Source of the DNA: Planctomycetota bacterium
GTDB taxonomy: Bacteria; Planctomycetota; Planctomycetia; Pirellulales; Pirellulaceae
Direction of reading: 5' to 3'
Assembly (NCBI GenBank): GCA_026692885.1
Contig: JAPLNJ010000405.1
Span: 1 to 11,627 of the forward strand
Length of the DNA: 11,627 nucleotides
Shown here: one piece after another, positions 1 to 7,382 of the stretch
Layout: each line of letters opens with the position of its first letter
Position numbering within the stretch: the stretch's first letter is position 1
Notes under the pieces: generated by a model
Database searches by the model: none
What the model saw: only the letters and a program-made list of their open reading frames with translations
What the model was told of the DNA's origin: nothing
Made by a program: the position numbers and the translations under genes

Positions 1-97
1 CCGACGAGTCGGGAGAACTTGGTGAATCGTCGCGGTGTTAGGAGTTGGCGGGACTGCTCTCACCGACTTACGTCGGGAGCTTCTCGGACGGGACCAG

Positions 98-410
98 CTA
101 ACAGTGACGGCGTTTCGCAGTGTTACGATCAACGCCCGACCGGGCCTTGATCGGAACCTTGCGAAATGCTAGCAGCGATATCCTGGCATTCTCCCAGCTC
201 GACGTACCACTCTGGACCCGCGGCACCACGTGGTCCAGCGTCAGTTCGTCGGTCTCCGACTGGGCACCCGCAGTACTGGCACGTGAAGTGGTCCGGCTGG
301 AAGATATTTCTCCGGCTGACCGTTACGTGGGTGGCCGGCGGCCGGTCTATGAAACCCAGTCGTACCTCGATACGATAGGGGCCGCTGATAAGAGGAATGG
401 CTACCACCAG
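98..410 (-). pseudogene. Decayed HNH endonuclease (frameshifted relic)
   Basis: Translating the minus strand from about 410 downwards gives a stretch typical of small HNH nucleases: DRPPATHVTVSRRNIF, then FTCQYCG with the first CxxC zinc pair (Cys codons near 279-281 and 270-272). At about 260-263 the frame breaks. The next frame continues with DELTLDHVVPR (catalytic Asp-His codons at 230-235) and SGTSSWEN, exactly what should follow in this family. Removing one C from the CCC run (GGG on the plus strand near 261-263) would join the two parts perfectly. After WEN the second zinc pair (CxxCN..RK) is not recognisable, and the frame stops at 98-100. The conserved N-terminal part is also missing. 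I therefore call it a pseudogene, although a single-base sequencing error could account for the frameshift alone. The relic lies antisense to, and just upstream of, the exported protein at 522. Confidence 0.75.
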
Positions 411-505
411 CGGCCCGTGGCCGCAGCCACACTCGTTAAGTTGGACAGCGCCGCTGACTTGGAACGACTGACCTTCTGCCCACCCGCCCCCTAACGCCAA
501 CCGAC

Positions 506-510
506 AAGGA
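506..510 (+). promoter_or_regulatory. Ribosome binding site supporting a GTG start
   Basis: AAGGA lies 11 nt before a GTG codon at 522. It decides the start of the following gene, because translation from this GTG gives a good signal peptide. No convincing -35/-10 promoter was seen upstream. Confidence 0.55.
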
Positions 511-521
511 ATCGATCTGCT

Positions 522-2264
522 GTGAAACGCGTCCCGCTTCACGCCGTGTTCAACCTGTTTGCCAGCGTTCTGCTCGGCGCATCCACCGGGCTAGGCGCTG
601 ACGACGAACCTACCGCACCAAGCGTCTGTTTGTTCGATACCGGTGCGTCGGCCACCGAGTCGCTGTCCAGTGCCAAACTCACGGCGAAGTCGGGCTGGAA
701 GCCGGTGCCAGAGGATAGTGTCTCGCAGCTATTCACAGGGGACGCGGTCGTCCGAAACGATCGGCTGACCGTGGTGTTCCGGAAACGGGGCGGTGGGGCC
801 GATGTCTACGCGCAGACGCCGCTGGGCCCGAAACATCGCGTGACTCTGGTGCCGCTGACCAGTTCCCGCGGCGCCGCCGGGTCCCTGGGTCGACTCCAGA
901 TTTTGGAGAACAGCCCTGCGGCAGTCCTGCTGGCCGCGAGTTTCAAGACGGCCGATGGAGGCTCCTGCTCCCTGAAGTACCGTCTGACCGCCGGCCAAGC
1001 AATGTTGGAGATGCAGCCAGGCGTGGGGACAGACCGGCTGTTGGTGCGCGGCGAGAGCCGCTACGCGGTGATTCCCGATTTCTTCGGCGACGACATGGTT
1101 TTCCCTGCCGCAGCGCTGACGCGTCCGCGGTTGCGTCTGCCGACCGAAAACTTCTTCCTGAGCCTGCTGGACCAAGGCCAGACCCAACTGATGTGCGTGT
1201 GGCAGTCGAGCCAACAAGGCGCCGTGGCGATTCGTTCGGCACCCAGCCAGCCGCTGGCGATCACCGGGTACGAGATCCAAGCCGCCCAGGGCAAGACCGT
1301 CTGGGTCGCCGTCCTGGCAGGCCAACAGCTCTGGCACGAGCAAACGATTTCCGCCGAAGACGCCCAAGGAGAACTGGCCTTGGCGTGGAAGCCGCCGTTT
1401 CCTGCCAAGTGGCGGGCCGATCTGTTCAACGCGGACGGCCTGACTCGAGGTTGGTACTTTCGGAACCGGGACGAGCCGACCGAAACACCTGATCCGGCCA
1501 ACAAAACGAGCGGGCCGTGTTGCTTCATCGACCAGCGGGCTGTCGTGCGTTTGACAGGCGAGGACGTCACGGCACCGGCCTGGCGTTATCCGAGCTCACT
1601 GCTGGTCTATGCCCTCGATCGCAGTCGAACGACGCCGCTGGAAACCTATTGCCCAATCGACGTGCTGCGGAACACGCTCGGCGTCGGCCCCTGCCAGTAC
1701 ATCCTGCAGACCGAGGGACTGGCTTCGGAATCGAATCCCACGCCCGACAACGTGATGACTTGGGTCGAGAAGCAGTTCCAGCGGAAGAAGGAGAAACAGG
1801 CCCGCGAAGAGATCCGGGAAATGCTGGACCAGATGGCCGAGCACGTGCAGCACGCCCAAACGCGGATCGACCGCTACGCCGCTCTCGCCCTGGAGGTTCG
1901 TGCGATTTGCCGAGCCGCCGATCAGAGTCAGCAGATCGTGGCCAAGCCCCTGTTGCCCATGGCGGACCGCCTGCAGCAAGCGGCGGCGGTTAGCGGAAAG
2001 CCGACGGCACCGCAGCGTGCCAGCGGATTGGCGGACGCCATCGGCGGCTTGATTGGCAAAACTAACGCGCTGGCCGACTGCCAACGTTTGGGGGCAGAGG
2101 TCCGTGCGATCGGCGCGGTACAGGACCGGGCGCTGTCCAACTGCCGGATGACGGTCCGCTGGCTCAAGCAGTCGGCAGCGATGATCCTCGAAGACAACGC
2201 CGCCGGGTCCGAACTGGCAAAGCAGGTCTTGGTGCGCGCCGAGCAAGGGCTGCAAACGCAGTGA
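522..2264 (+). CDS. Exported protein of unknown function, paralog A (580 aa)
   Basis: I do not recognise a named family. It starts at GTG with a signal peptide (MKR, hydrophobic core, cleavage probably after GLGA near residue 26), so it should be exported. Residues about 35-400 look like beta-rich globular sequence; residues about 413-580 are charged and helical, possibly coiled coil. It is homologous along its length to the downstream protein at 2495. Shared blocks include LFDTG (38-41), SGWKPVPED (57-65), GDAVVRNDRL (73-82), IPDFFGDD (184-191), TENFFL (208-213), PPFPAKWR (291-298) and LGVGPCQYIL (386-395). Cysteines at 333/334 and 391 have counterparts in the paralog and may form a disulfide. 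No catalytic motif is evident. With the neighbour 230 bp downstream on the same strand it probably forms a two-gene unit. A role in polysaccharide handling is only a guess, based on the neighbour's jelly-roll domain. Confidence 0.9.
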   Translation: MKRVPLHAVFNLFASVLLGASTGLGADDEPTAPSVCLFDTGASATESLSSAKLTAKSGWKPVPEDSVSQLFTGDAVVRNDRLTVVFRKRGGGADVYAQTPLGPKHRVTLVPLTSSRGAAGSLGRLQILENSPAAVLLAASFKTADGGSCSLKYRLTAGQAMLEMQPGVGTDRLLVRGESRYAVIPDFFGDDMVFPAAALTRPRLRLPTENFFLSLLDQGQTQLMCVWQSSQQGAVAIRSAPSQPLAITGYEIQAAQGKTVWVAVLAGQQLWHEQTISAEDAQGELALAWKPPFPAKWRADLFNADGLTRGWYFRNRDEPTETPDPANKTSGPCCFIDQRAVVRLTGEDVTAPAWRYPSSLLVYALDRSRTTPLETYCPIDVLRNTLGVGPCQYILQTEGLASESNPTPDNVMTWVEKQFQRKKEKQAREEIREMLDQMAEHVQHAQTRIDRYAALALEVRAICRAADQSQQIVAKPLLPMADRLQQAAAVSGKPTAPQRASGLADAIGGLIGKTNALADCQRLGAEVRAIGAVQDRALSNCRMTVRWLKQSAAMILEDNAAGSELAKQVLVRAEQGLQTQ

Positions 2265-2301
2265 GACGCGTCTGTCGGCGAGCGGGGGACTGGATGCTTC
2301 T

Positions 2302-2465
2302 CGTTCCCACGCTCTGCGTGGGAACGCCAGCCTCGGACGCTCTGCGTCCGTGGGCAGACGACGCGGAGCGTCAAGACACGTGCGTTCCCACGCAGAGCGT
2401 GGGAACGAGAAAGCAGGCCGGCAGAGCCGGCAAGGCAGTGCGTTCCCAGGCAGAGCCTGGGAACG
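2302..2465. repeat. Cluster of six AGA/TCT-triloop hairpins
   Basis: The gap between the two paralogs holds six short palindromes, nearly all with a three-base centre. They lie at 2302-2326 (11-bp arms, TCT), 2334-2350 (7-bp arms, TCT), 2360-2372 (5-bp arms, GGA), 2383-2407 (11-bp arms, AGA), 2417-2431 (6-bp arms, AGA) and 2441-2465 (11-bp arms, AGA). The first and fourth are exact reverse complements. The sixth differs from the fourth by a CACGC to CAGGC change that is matched on the opposite arm. Similar palindromes containing GTTCCCACGC occur in many planctomycete genomes, as I recall. They may be REP-like non-autonomous elements, or act as mRNA stabilisers or partial terminators between the paralogs. 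Confidence 0.9.
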
Positions 2466-2494
2466 AGGGATTCCACTAACTCAGGAGGTCTTCG

Positions 2495-4834
2495 ATGTTC
2501 TCTGGTATCCGTTATCGGCTGTGGCCTGCCGTTGCGATGTTCTGTACCTTAGCCGGCTCGGCGGTCGGGGCGGTCGACGCACCGGGCCCAAGGCAGGTCC
2601 CGCAAAACCTGTTTGGAAACGCAAGTTTCGAAGAGGGCCGCGACCAGTGGCAGCTGGACCTCGGCGGGAAGACCGTCGGCCGGTTCACAGTCGATGACCA
2701 AGAACGGGGCGCGGGCCAACGCAGCGCGCTGTTAAGCCTCGGTCAGGTCGACGACTGGGGTGTCCAGTTCGGCCAACGCATGGATGCCCTTGCGACCGGG
2801 AAGACGGTTACCTTCGCCGTGTTGGGCAAGAGCACCAAGGCGCCGACGACGGTCCGGCTGGAAATCGAACGACGCGGTAAACCGTGGGACCGGGCGGCTG
2901 CCAGCAGTCCGGTGGCGCTGAGTCAGGACGCGTGGCAGGAACTCCACGTCACGTTCCGGGTCGAGAAAGCGTTCCCGGAAGGTTGGTTTGCCTACGTCAG
3001 CTGCCAGCAGCCCAACGCGGAGTTTCGCCTGGACATGTTCCGGCTGTACGAAGGCGAGTACGTGCCGTACGAACAGGCGGCGAAAGAGGAACGGGCAGCC
3101 CTGGAAGTTGCACTCTTCGACACGGGCGTCCCCGCGGCGGCTCCCTTATCGAGCCAGGCATTGGCCCAGAGATCCGGCTGGACTCGGGTGCCGGAGGATG
3201 ACACGGAACACCTCGTCAAGGGCGATGCGGTGGTCCAGAACGATCGTCTTGCGTTGGTGCTCCGCCGGGGCGGGCTGGGAGCGGAATTGTACGCGCGAGG
3301 CCCCCGGGGACTGACCCCACGGGCCGTGCTGACGCCCGCGGGCGCGGGGCCGGACGTCAAGCTCACGGCGGTGAACATCGTCGAGAACAACGCCGGTGAA
3401 GTCGTCTTGGAGGCAGCGTTCCAAGCTTCGGATGGTAGACCGGCCGGCCTCCGCCTAGGCGTGGCGATGGGGCAGGTGTTCGTCAGGACGGAGCCGCGGA
3501 CGGGCACGACGGGATTGCACGTCGGTGCTGCTTGCCGCTTCGTGGTGCTACCCGACTTCTTCGCCGACGACATCGTCATCGATGCGGCCGAGATCCCCGT
3601 CGCCGCGGCGGATCTGCCCAGCGAGAATTTTCTGCTCCAACTCGTGCCGAGCCGCGAGGCAATCGTGATGACCGTGGCCAGCAACCGGGGGCAGGACGCG
3701 CGCATCGAGCTGTCCGGCGAGGGGCACCAGCGGCTGATCCAAGGCAGCCAGATGGAGTATGGCCCGCAAGGCAAGATCTGGGTGGCGGTGATCGAGGGCG
3801 CCGGGATCTGGCATCACCGGGACCTCGAACCGGCCGCCACAGGCAACGTCATCCCGCTGGATTGGACCGCCCCCTTTCCTGCCCAATGGCGCGTGGACTG
3901 GGGCCTGGCCGGCAAGCTGACGAGCAGTTGGGAGATGGTCTCCGAACTCAAGAGCGGGGAATTCCTCAAGCCCGGCTGGTTCGGCAACGCGGAGACGCTG
4001 CCCCGCGACCGCAAACGCTGGACCACGGTGCTGGGTTCCTTCACCTACCCGTGCTGGGTGGATCAGGCTGGCCGAGGATTCCTGCAGCCGCTAGCCAAGC
4101 CGGAACGCTGCCAGGGTGCGACGCTGGTCTATCCGATCAATCGCGCCCGCGAGACACCACTGGCCGATTTCACCGTGGTCGATGTGGTCCGCGCCACACT
4201 GGGTGTCGGCCCCTGCGAGTACATCCTGGACGTCGAGGGACAGGGCGCCACGCGCAAAGGACGCGCCACGTGCGCCACGCGGGATACGCTTAAGGCCATC
4301 TACGCCGCCAAGCAGCAGAAGCCTAAGCGGGCGGAAATCGAAAAGGTCCTCGACGAAGTGGTGATCTTCGTCAAACACATCCGCGGCCGGATCGACCAGT
4401 ACGTGGACTTCGGCCACGAGACGCTTGCCTATCTGGACCAGCAGAAACAGACACATCCGGAACTGGCGGAGTTCCTGGCCGAGATGGACCGTTCCACGCG
4501 GGCCATCGACGCGGCGTTCCAGCGGCGGAGTGCGAGCATCAAGACTCCCCAGTACGTGGTGGACCTGACGGAGAAGTTCCGGGCCACGTTACTCGACAAG
4601 GAAGGGGACGAAGCCTTGCGGGAGTGCACCGTGATCACCCATGCTATCGTGGAGGTCGGTGGCAACCAGGACGAACTCGTGGGCGAGTGCCGGAATGCGG
4701 TCAAGGTCTTACGGCAGCGGGCGGGGCTGGCGATGGCCGTCCATCCACCGGCCGCGGAAATCGCTAAGGAACTCCGCAGCCGCACCCAGAAGGTTCTACG
4801 CAACGCCACCTCGTACGAGGCGCCGAGGCATTGA
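2495..4834 (+). CDS. Exported protein of unknown function, paralog B with N-terminal jelly-roll domain (779 aa)
   Basis: ATG start with a strong AGGAGG at 2483-2488, six bases upstream. The signal peptide probably ends near GSAVGA (residue 26). Residues about 35-190 resemble a CBM4/9-like or galactose-binding beta-sandwich: NLFGNASFEEG at 38-48, alternating strands, and a closing LDMFRLYEGEYVPYE segment. Paralog A lacks this domain. Residues about 204-585 match paralog A: ALFDTG (206-211), SGWTRVPEDD (227-236), GDAVVQNDRL (243-252), LPDFFADD (352-359), SENFLLQL (376-383), GKIWVAV (426-432), PFPAQWRVD (460-468) and LGVGPCEYIL (569-578). Cys520 and Cys574 align with the conserved cysteines of A. 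Residues about 597-775 are helical and end the protein, as in A. Domain order suggests a glycan-binding front module, a shared beta core and a helical tail. No enzyme active site is recognised; the jelly-roll call is from sequence pattern only. Confidence 0.9.
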   Translation: MFSGIRYRLWPAVAMFCTLAGSAVGAVDAPGPRQVPQNLFGNASFEEGRDQWQLDLGGKTVGRFTVDDQERGAGQRSALLSLGQVDDWGVQFGQRMDALATGKTVTFAVLGKSTKAPTTVRLEIERRGKPWDRAAASSPVALSQDAWQELHVTFRVEKAFPEGWFAYVSCQQPNAEFRLDMFRLYEGEYVPYEQAAKEERAALEVALFDTGVPAAAPLSSQALAQRSGWTRVPEDDTEHLVKGDAVVQNDRLALVLRRGGLGAELYARGPRGLTPRAVLTPAGAGPDVKLTAVNIVENNAGEVVLEAAFQASDGRPAGLRLGVAMGQVFVRTEPRTGTTGLHVGAACRFVVLPDFFADDIVIDAAEIPVAAADLPSENFLLQLVPSREAIVMTVASNRGQDARIELSGEGHQRLIQGSQMEYGPQGKIWVAVIEGAGIWHHRDLEPAATGNVIPLDWTAPFPAQWRVDWGLAGKLTSSWEMVSELKSGEFLKPGWFGNAETLPRDRKRWTTVLGSFTYPCWVDQAGRGFLQPLAKPERCQGATLVYPINRARETPLADFTVVDVVRATLGVGPCEYILDVEGQGATRKGRATCATRDTLKAIYAAKQQKPKRAEIEKVLDEVVIFVKHIRGRIDQYVDFGHETLAYLDQQKQTHPELAEFLAEMDRSTRAIDAAFQRRSASIKTPQYVVDLTEKFRATLLDKEGDEALRECTVITHAIVEVGGNQDELVGECRNAVKVLRQRAGLAMAVHPPAAEIAKELRSRTQKVLRNATSYEAPRH

Positions 4835-4879
4835 AGACAGATGCTTTAAGGACCGGCGTGGCGTGTTCGGTTTAAACAG

Positions 4880-5037
4880 GCCTTGTCGCATCGGACGAAC
4901 GATGCGTGTGGGAGGAACCGATTTGTTTCGCCCTTTCAGGGCTACCGTGCTGAATCGAACCCGTACCCAGGGCGTCGCTCTGCGGCTGTCGCCGCGACGC
5001 TCTGCCCTGGGCTGATTTGTTTTGGCCCCTTCAGGGC
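4880..5037 (+). repeat. Approx. 150-bp intergenic repeat, copy A
   Basis: This block matches 7080-7230 in the same orientation over nearly its whole length, with long identical stretches such as GGACGAACGATGCG and CCCAGGGCGTCGCTCTGCGG. It contains a hairpin at 4887-4906 (CGCATCG/CGATGCG), a core with GCCCTTTCAGGGC, and a long inverted repeat pairing 4966-4978 with 4994-5011, arms interrupted by TCT. It ends in GGCCCCTTCAGGGC. Copy B has lost the GCCCTGGG closing arm, so A is the more complete copy. No coding potential is visible. It sits between the convergent ends of paralog B and the hybrid kinase and could act as a two-way barrier, though no T-tract follows the stems. Confidence 0.88.
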
Positions 5038-5047
5038 GGAAGAGTAG

Positions 5048-6856
5048 TCACGCGTTGACCCCCTGGCTCAAGTACGGCCGGAGGACCTCGCTCAGGTGGG
5101 ACGCGGTGATCGGTTTGGACAGGTAGTCATCACAGCCAGCGGCCAGACAACGTTCCCGGTCGCCCACCATGGCGTGGGCGGTCAGGGCCACAATCGGGCC
5201 TGGCCAACGCTGCGTGCGCAGCCAACGCGTGGCGGTCAAGCCGTCCATCCCTGGCAACTGGAGGTCCATCAGAATCAGGGCGTAGGGCCGGCCTTCCGAC
5301 CGGGACTGCTCCGCCATTTGGCAAGCCAATCGCCCGTGACCCGCCAGTTCCACCTCCAACTTCAGACTGCGTAGCAGATGGCAAATGACCACTTGCAGAG
5401 TCGGTTCATCTTCCACCAGCAGGACTCGGCCCAGCAGCACGGGACTCGGCTCGCCACCGGGCTCGGCGTGGGTGGTCGGTCCCGTGGCTAGGTCGGGAGA
5501 CGCACCCTGGCCCGGCATGTTGCGCCACGGTCCCCCGTCCACGGTCAGCGTAAACGTACTGCCCCGCCCCAATTCACTGGTGACTTCAAGGCGACCATCG
5601 AACGCCTGCGCCAGCCGCCGGCAAATCGACAAGCCTAGTCCTGTGCCGCCGTAAGGGCGGGTGTGACTTCCATCCACTTGAACGAAGGGCCGGAAGATTT
5701 CCTCCAGCATGCCGGACGGGATGCCGATGCCCGTATCCGAGACGATGAACTGCACTTGCGCGGTCCCCTCAGCCGACTCGCGGCAGCACACGGTCAGACG
5801 AACTTCACCCTGTCTCGTGAATTTGACGGCATTGCCGAGAAGATTCACCAGAATCTGACGTAACCGGGCCGCATCGGTGCGAATCGTGGCCGGCAGCGGC
5901 AGGCTGCAGGTCACGTGCAGACTCAGGCCTTTCTTGGCCGCCGCCACTGTCGCCGCCGCCTGGACCTCGTCGAGAATCGGCTGCAGGGGGCAGTCGGTCT
6001 TCGCCAAAGGCAGCCGGTCGGCTTCGATCCGGGCCAGATCCAGGATGTCATTGATGATCCCCAGCAGAGCCGCCCCACTGCGTTGGATCGATTGCAGACC
6101 TTCCCGCTGCTCGCTCGGCGACAGCGCCCCAATCCCCAGCAGTTCGCTGTAGCCGAGAATCGTCGTCATGGGAGTGCGGAGCTCATGGCTCATGTTCGCC
6201 AGGAACTCGCTCTTGGCACGGTTGGCCGTTTCCGCCTGCCCAGCCAACTCTTCCGCTCGGACCAAAGCCTGTGCGAGCTGCGTGTTAGCTGTCCGCAGGT
6301 TCTCCTCCGCCTGCCGCTGGTCCTCCGAGACGCTGAGCATCGCCCGGCGAGAACGCTCGGCCCGCTCGAGGCTCCGGTGCAGTTCGTCCTCCACGCGCTG
6401 GCGCTCGACGATCTCGTCTTGCAGTTGCGCATTGGTCTGGCGGAGCGCAGCCGCCTGTTGTTCGAGTGTGATCTTCGCTCGGCTCACGGCGAGGTGCGTC
6501 TTGACTCGCGCCAGAAGCTCCACGGTCTGGAACGGTTTGGTGATGTAGTCCGCCGCGCCCAGTTGCAGGCCTACCACCCAGTCGTTCTCGTCCGCGAACG
6601 CGCTGATCAAGATGATGGGAATGTGCTGCGTCTGGTTGTGCGACTTGAGCCGCCGACACACTTCCAGCCCGTCCAATTCCGGCATGCGGACGTCCAGCAG
6701 GATCAAGTCCGGCGGGTTCGCGGCCACGGCAGTCAGTGCCAACTCGCCGCTGTTGGCCGGACGCACCTGGTAGCCTGCCTGGGTCAGGATCCATTCCAAC
6801 AGCGCCAGCGACTCGGGCGTGTCGTCCACTGCCAAGATCGTAGCTTGGTCGTTCAT
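5048..6856 (-). CDS. Hybrid sensor histidine kinase, REC-HisKA-HATPase-REC (602 aa)
   Basis: Cytoplasmic phosphorelay protein without membrane segments. REC1 spans about 6-122: acidic pair D11/D12, phospho-acceptor D55 in LILLDVRMP, Lys107 in ITKPF. A long coiled coil follows (about 125-212). HisKA has the phospho-acceptor H224 in MSHELRTP. The HATPase has N342 in the N box, DTGIGI (374-379), FRPF (388-391) and GGTGLGL (403-409). A Pro/Gly-rich linker (about 440-475) leads to REC2 with E482/D483, D531 in LMDLQLPG and a late YLSKP lysine. All key residues are present. The ATG is preceded by GGAGGA about ten bases upstream. With an N-terminal receiver and no sensor domain, it is probably driven by phosphate from another kinase; the receptor kinase encoded upstream on the same strand is the obvious candidate (inference). 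The output partner is unknown. Roughly 150-bp direct repeats flank the gene. Confidence 0.96.
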   Translation of the reverse strand: MNDQATILAVDDTPESLALLEWILTQAGYQVRPANSGELALTAVAANPPDLILLDVRMPELDGLEVCRRLKSHNQTQHIPIILISAFADENDWVVGLQLGAADYITKPFQTVELLARVKTHLAVSRAKITLEQQAAALRQTNAQLQDEIVERQRVEDELHRSLERAERSRRAMLSVSEDQRQAEENLRTANTQLAQALVRAEELAGQAETANRAKSEFLANMSHELRTPMTTILGYSELLGIGALSPSEQREGLQSIQRSGAALLGIINDILDLARIEADRLPLAKTDCPLQPILDEVQAAATVAAAKKGLSLHVTCSLPLPATIRTDAARLRQILVNLLGNAVKFTRQGEVRLTVCCRESAEGTAQVQFIVSDTGIGIPSGMLEEIFRPFVQVDGSHTRPYGGTGLGLSICRRLAQAFDGRLEVTSELGRGSTFTLTVDGGPWRNMPGQGASPDLATGPTTHAEPGGEPSPVLLGRVLLVEDEPTLQVVICHLLRSLKLEVELAGHGRLACQMAEQSRSEGRPYALILMDLQLPGMDGLTATRWLRTQRWPGPIVALTAHAMVGDRERCLAAGCDDYLSKPITASHLSEVLRPYLSQGVNA

Positions 6857-6964
6857 TCAGTGATTTCCTCCTGCAACACATTACTGTCGCATGACAGCAA
6901 TGCTTGCAACATGATCGTATAGCGGAGTTGGCCCGCAAACAACGGCCTGATCGTAATCCACAGA

Positions 6965-7080
6965 TTTTCGCCCCAAAGGGGCAGCCACATACAAGGGCAA
7001 AGCGGAGCGGCGTTCGCCGCGTAGCGCCGCCCTGGGTTAGGAGAGCATAGAGAACACTAGCCCTGAAGGGGCGAAACAAG
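6965..7080 (-). repeat. Intergenic repeat, copy C (inverted, diverged)
   Basis: Read on the minus strand this has the same architecture as copies A and B: CTTGTTTCGCCCC..CAGGGCTA, a middle containing CCCAGGGC and a GC hairpin (7007-7012 with 7015-7020), and a terminal GGGGC stem (6970-6982). The segment 7058-7080 is the reverse complement of 7123-7145 with one mismatch in 23, so copies C and B meet head to head. The gap 6857-6964 before it holds only the leader and ribosome binding site of the hybrid kinase. Confidence 0.8.
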
Positions 7081-7230
7081 CCTTGGTCACGTCGGACGAA
7101 CGATGCGCGTGAGCGGAACCGCCTTGTTTCGCCCTTTCAGGGCTACCAGGTTGCTTCGAACCCGTACCCAGGGCGTCGCTCTGCGGCTGTCGCCGCGACG
7201 CTGTGCTGATTTGTTTGGCCCCTTCGGGGC
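7080..7230 (+). repeat. Approx. 150-bp intergenic repeat, copy B
   Basis: Direct copy of 4880-5037. It keeps the GGACGAACGATGCG segment, the CTTGTTTCGCCCTTTCAGGGCTACC core and the CCCAGGGCGTCGCTCTGCGGCTGTCGCC stem region (given here in part), and ends in GGCCCCTTCGGGGC. It lacks about ten bases (CTGCCCTGGG) of the closing arm. Together with copy A it brackets the hybrid kinase gene. The following stretch, 7231-7318, shows nothing I can name. Confidence 0.88.
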
Positions 7231-7318
7231 AAGAAAACCAGGAACATCCACCGTCTTTGCCGTCCAACTTCCGTAAACAATACCTGCCCGATGGATTTCA
7301 TGCGCCAACCCCAACTTT

Positions 7319-7349
7319 GCATCACCCTAGCCTCGCCCTGGGGTGATGC
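7319..7349 (-). terminator. Possible terminator hairpin downstream of the response regulator
   Basis: GCATCACCC (7319-7327) pairs perfectly with GGGTGATGC (7341-7349) over a 13-base loop, about 34 bp past the stop of the regulator gene. A second small stem, CCCC/GGGG, adjoins it at 7349-7363. There is no T-run on the minus-strand side, so intrinsic termination is uncertain; it could equally be another palindromic repeat. Confidence 0.3.
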
Positions 7350-7382
7350 CCCAGAAATTGGGGACCGGGGCTTCGCTTAGGC

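Noticed and set aside
1..97. Two small CCGAC/GTCGG hairpins at the left edge
   Set aside because: Arms of only five bases in GC-rich DNA are easily found by chance; no gene context to support a role.
120..494. Open frame of 124 codons on the plus strand before the first exported protein
   Set aside because: It is antisense to the HNH relic, whose motifs are recognisable on the other strand; its own translation resembles nothing and has no ribosome binding site.
2302..2326. Rho-independent terminator after paralog A
   Set aside because: The stem is strong but no T-run follows on either strand, and the same palindrome recurs several times nearby, so a repeat family explains it better.
2992..3774. 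Minus-strand open frame inside paralog B
   Set aside because: It is rich in Ser/Arg/Pro as expected of an antisense shadow; the plus-strand frame has a signal peptide, a good ribosome binding site and a paralog.
4880..5037. Possible CRISPR or riboswitch in the repeat-rich gap
   Set aside because: Repeat copies are not regularly spaced with spacers, and no known aptamer pattern is visible; the structure fits dispersed palindromic repeats.
5915..6922. Long plus-strand open frame (335 codons) opposite the hybrid kinase
   Set aside because: The minus strand carries a complete kinase with all catalytic boxes; this frame is a GC-rich shadow of it with low-complexity Arg/Leu-rich translation.
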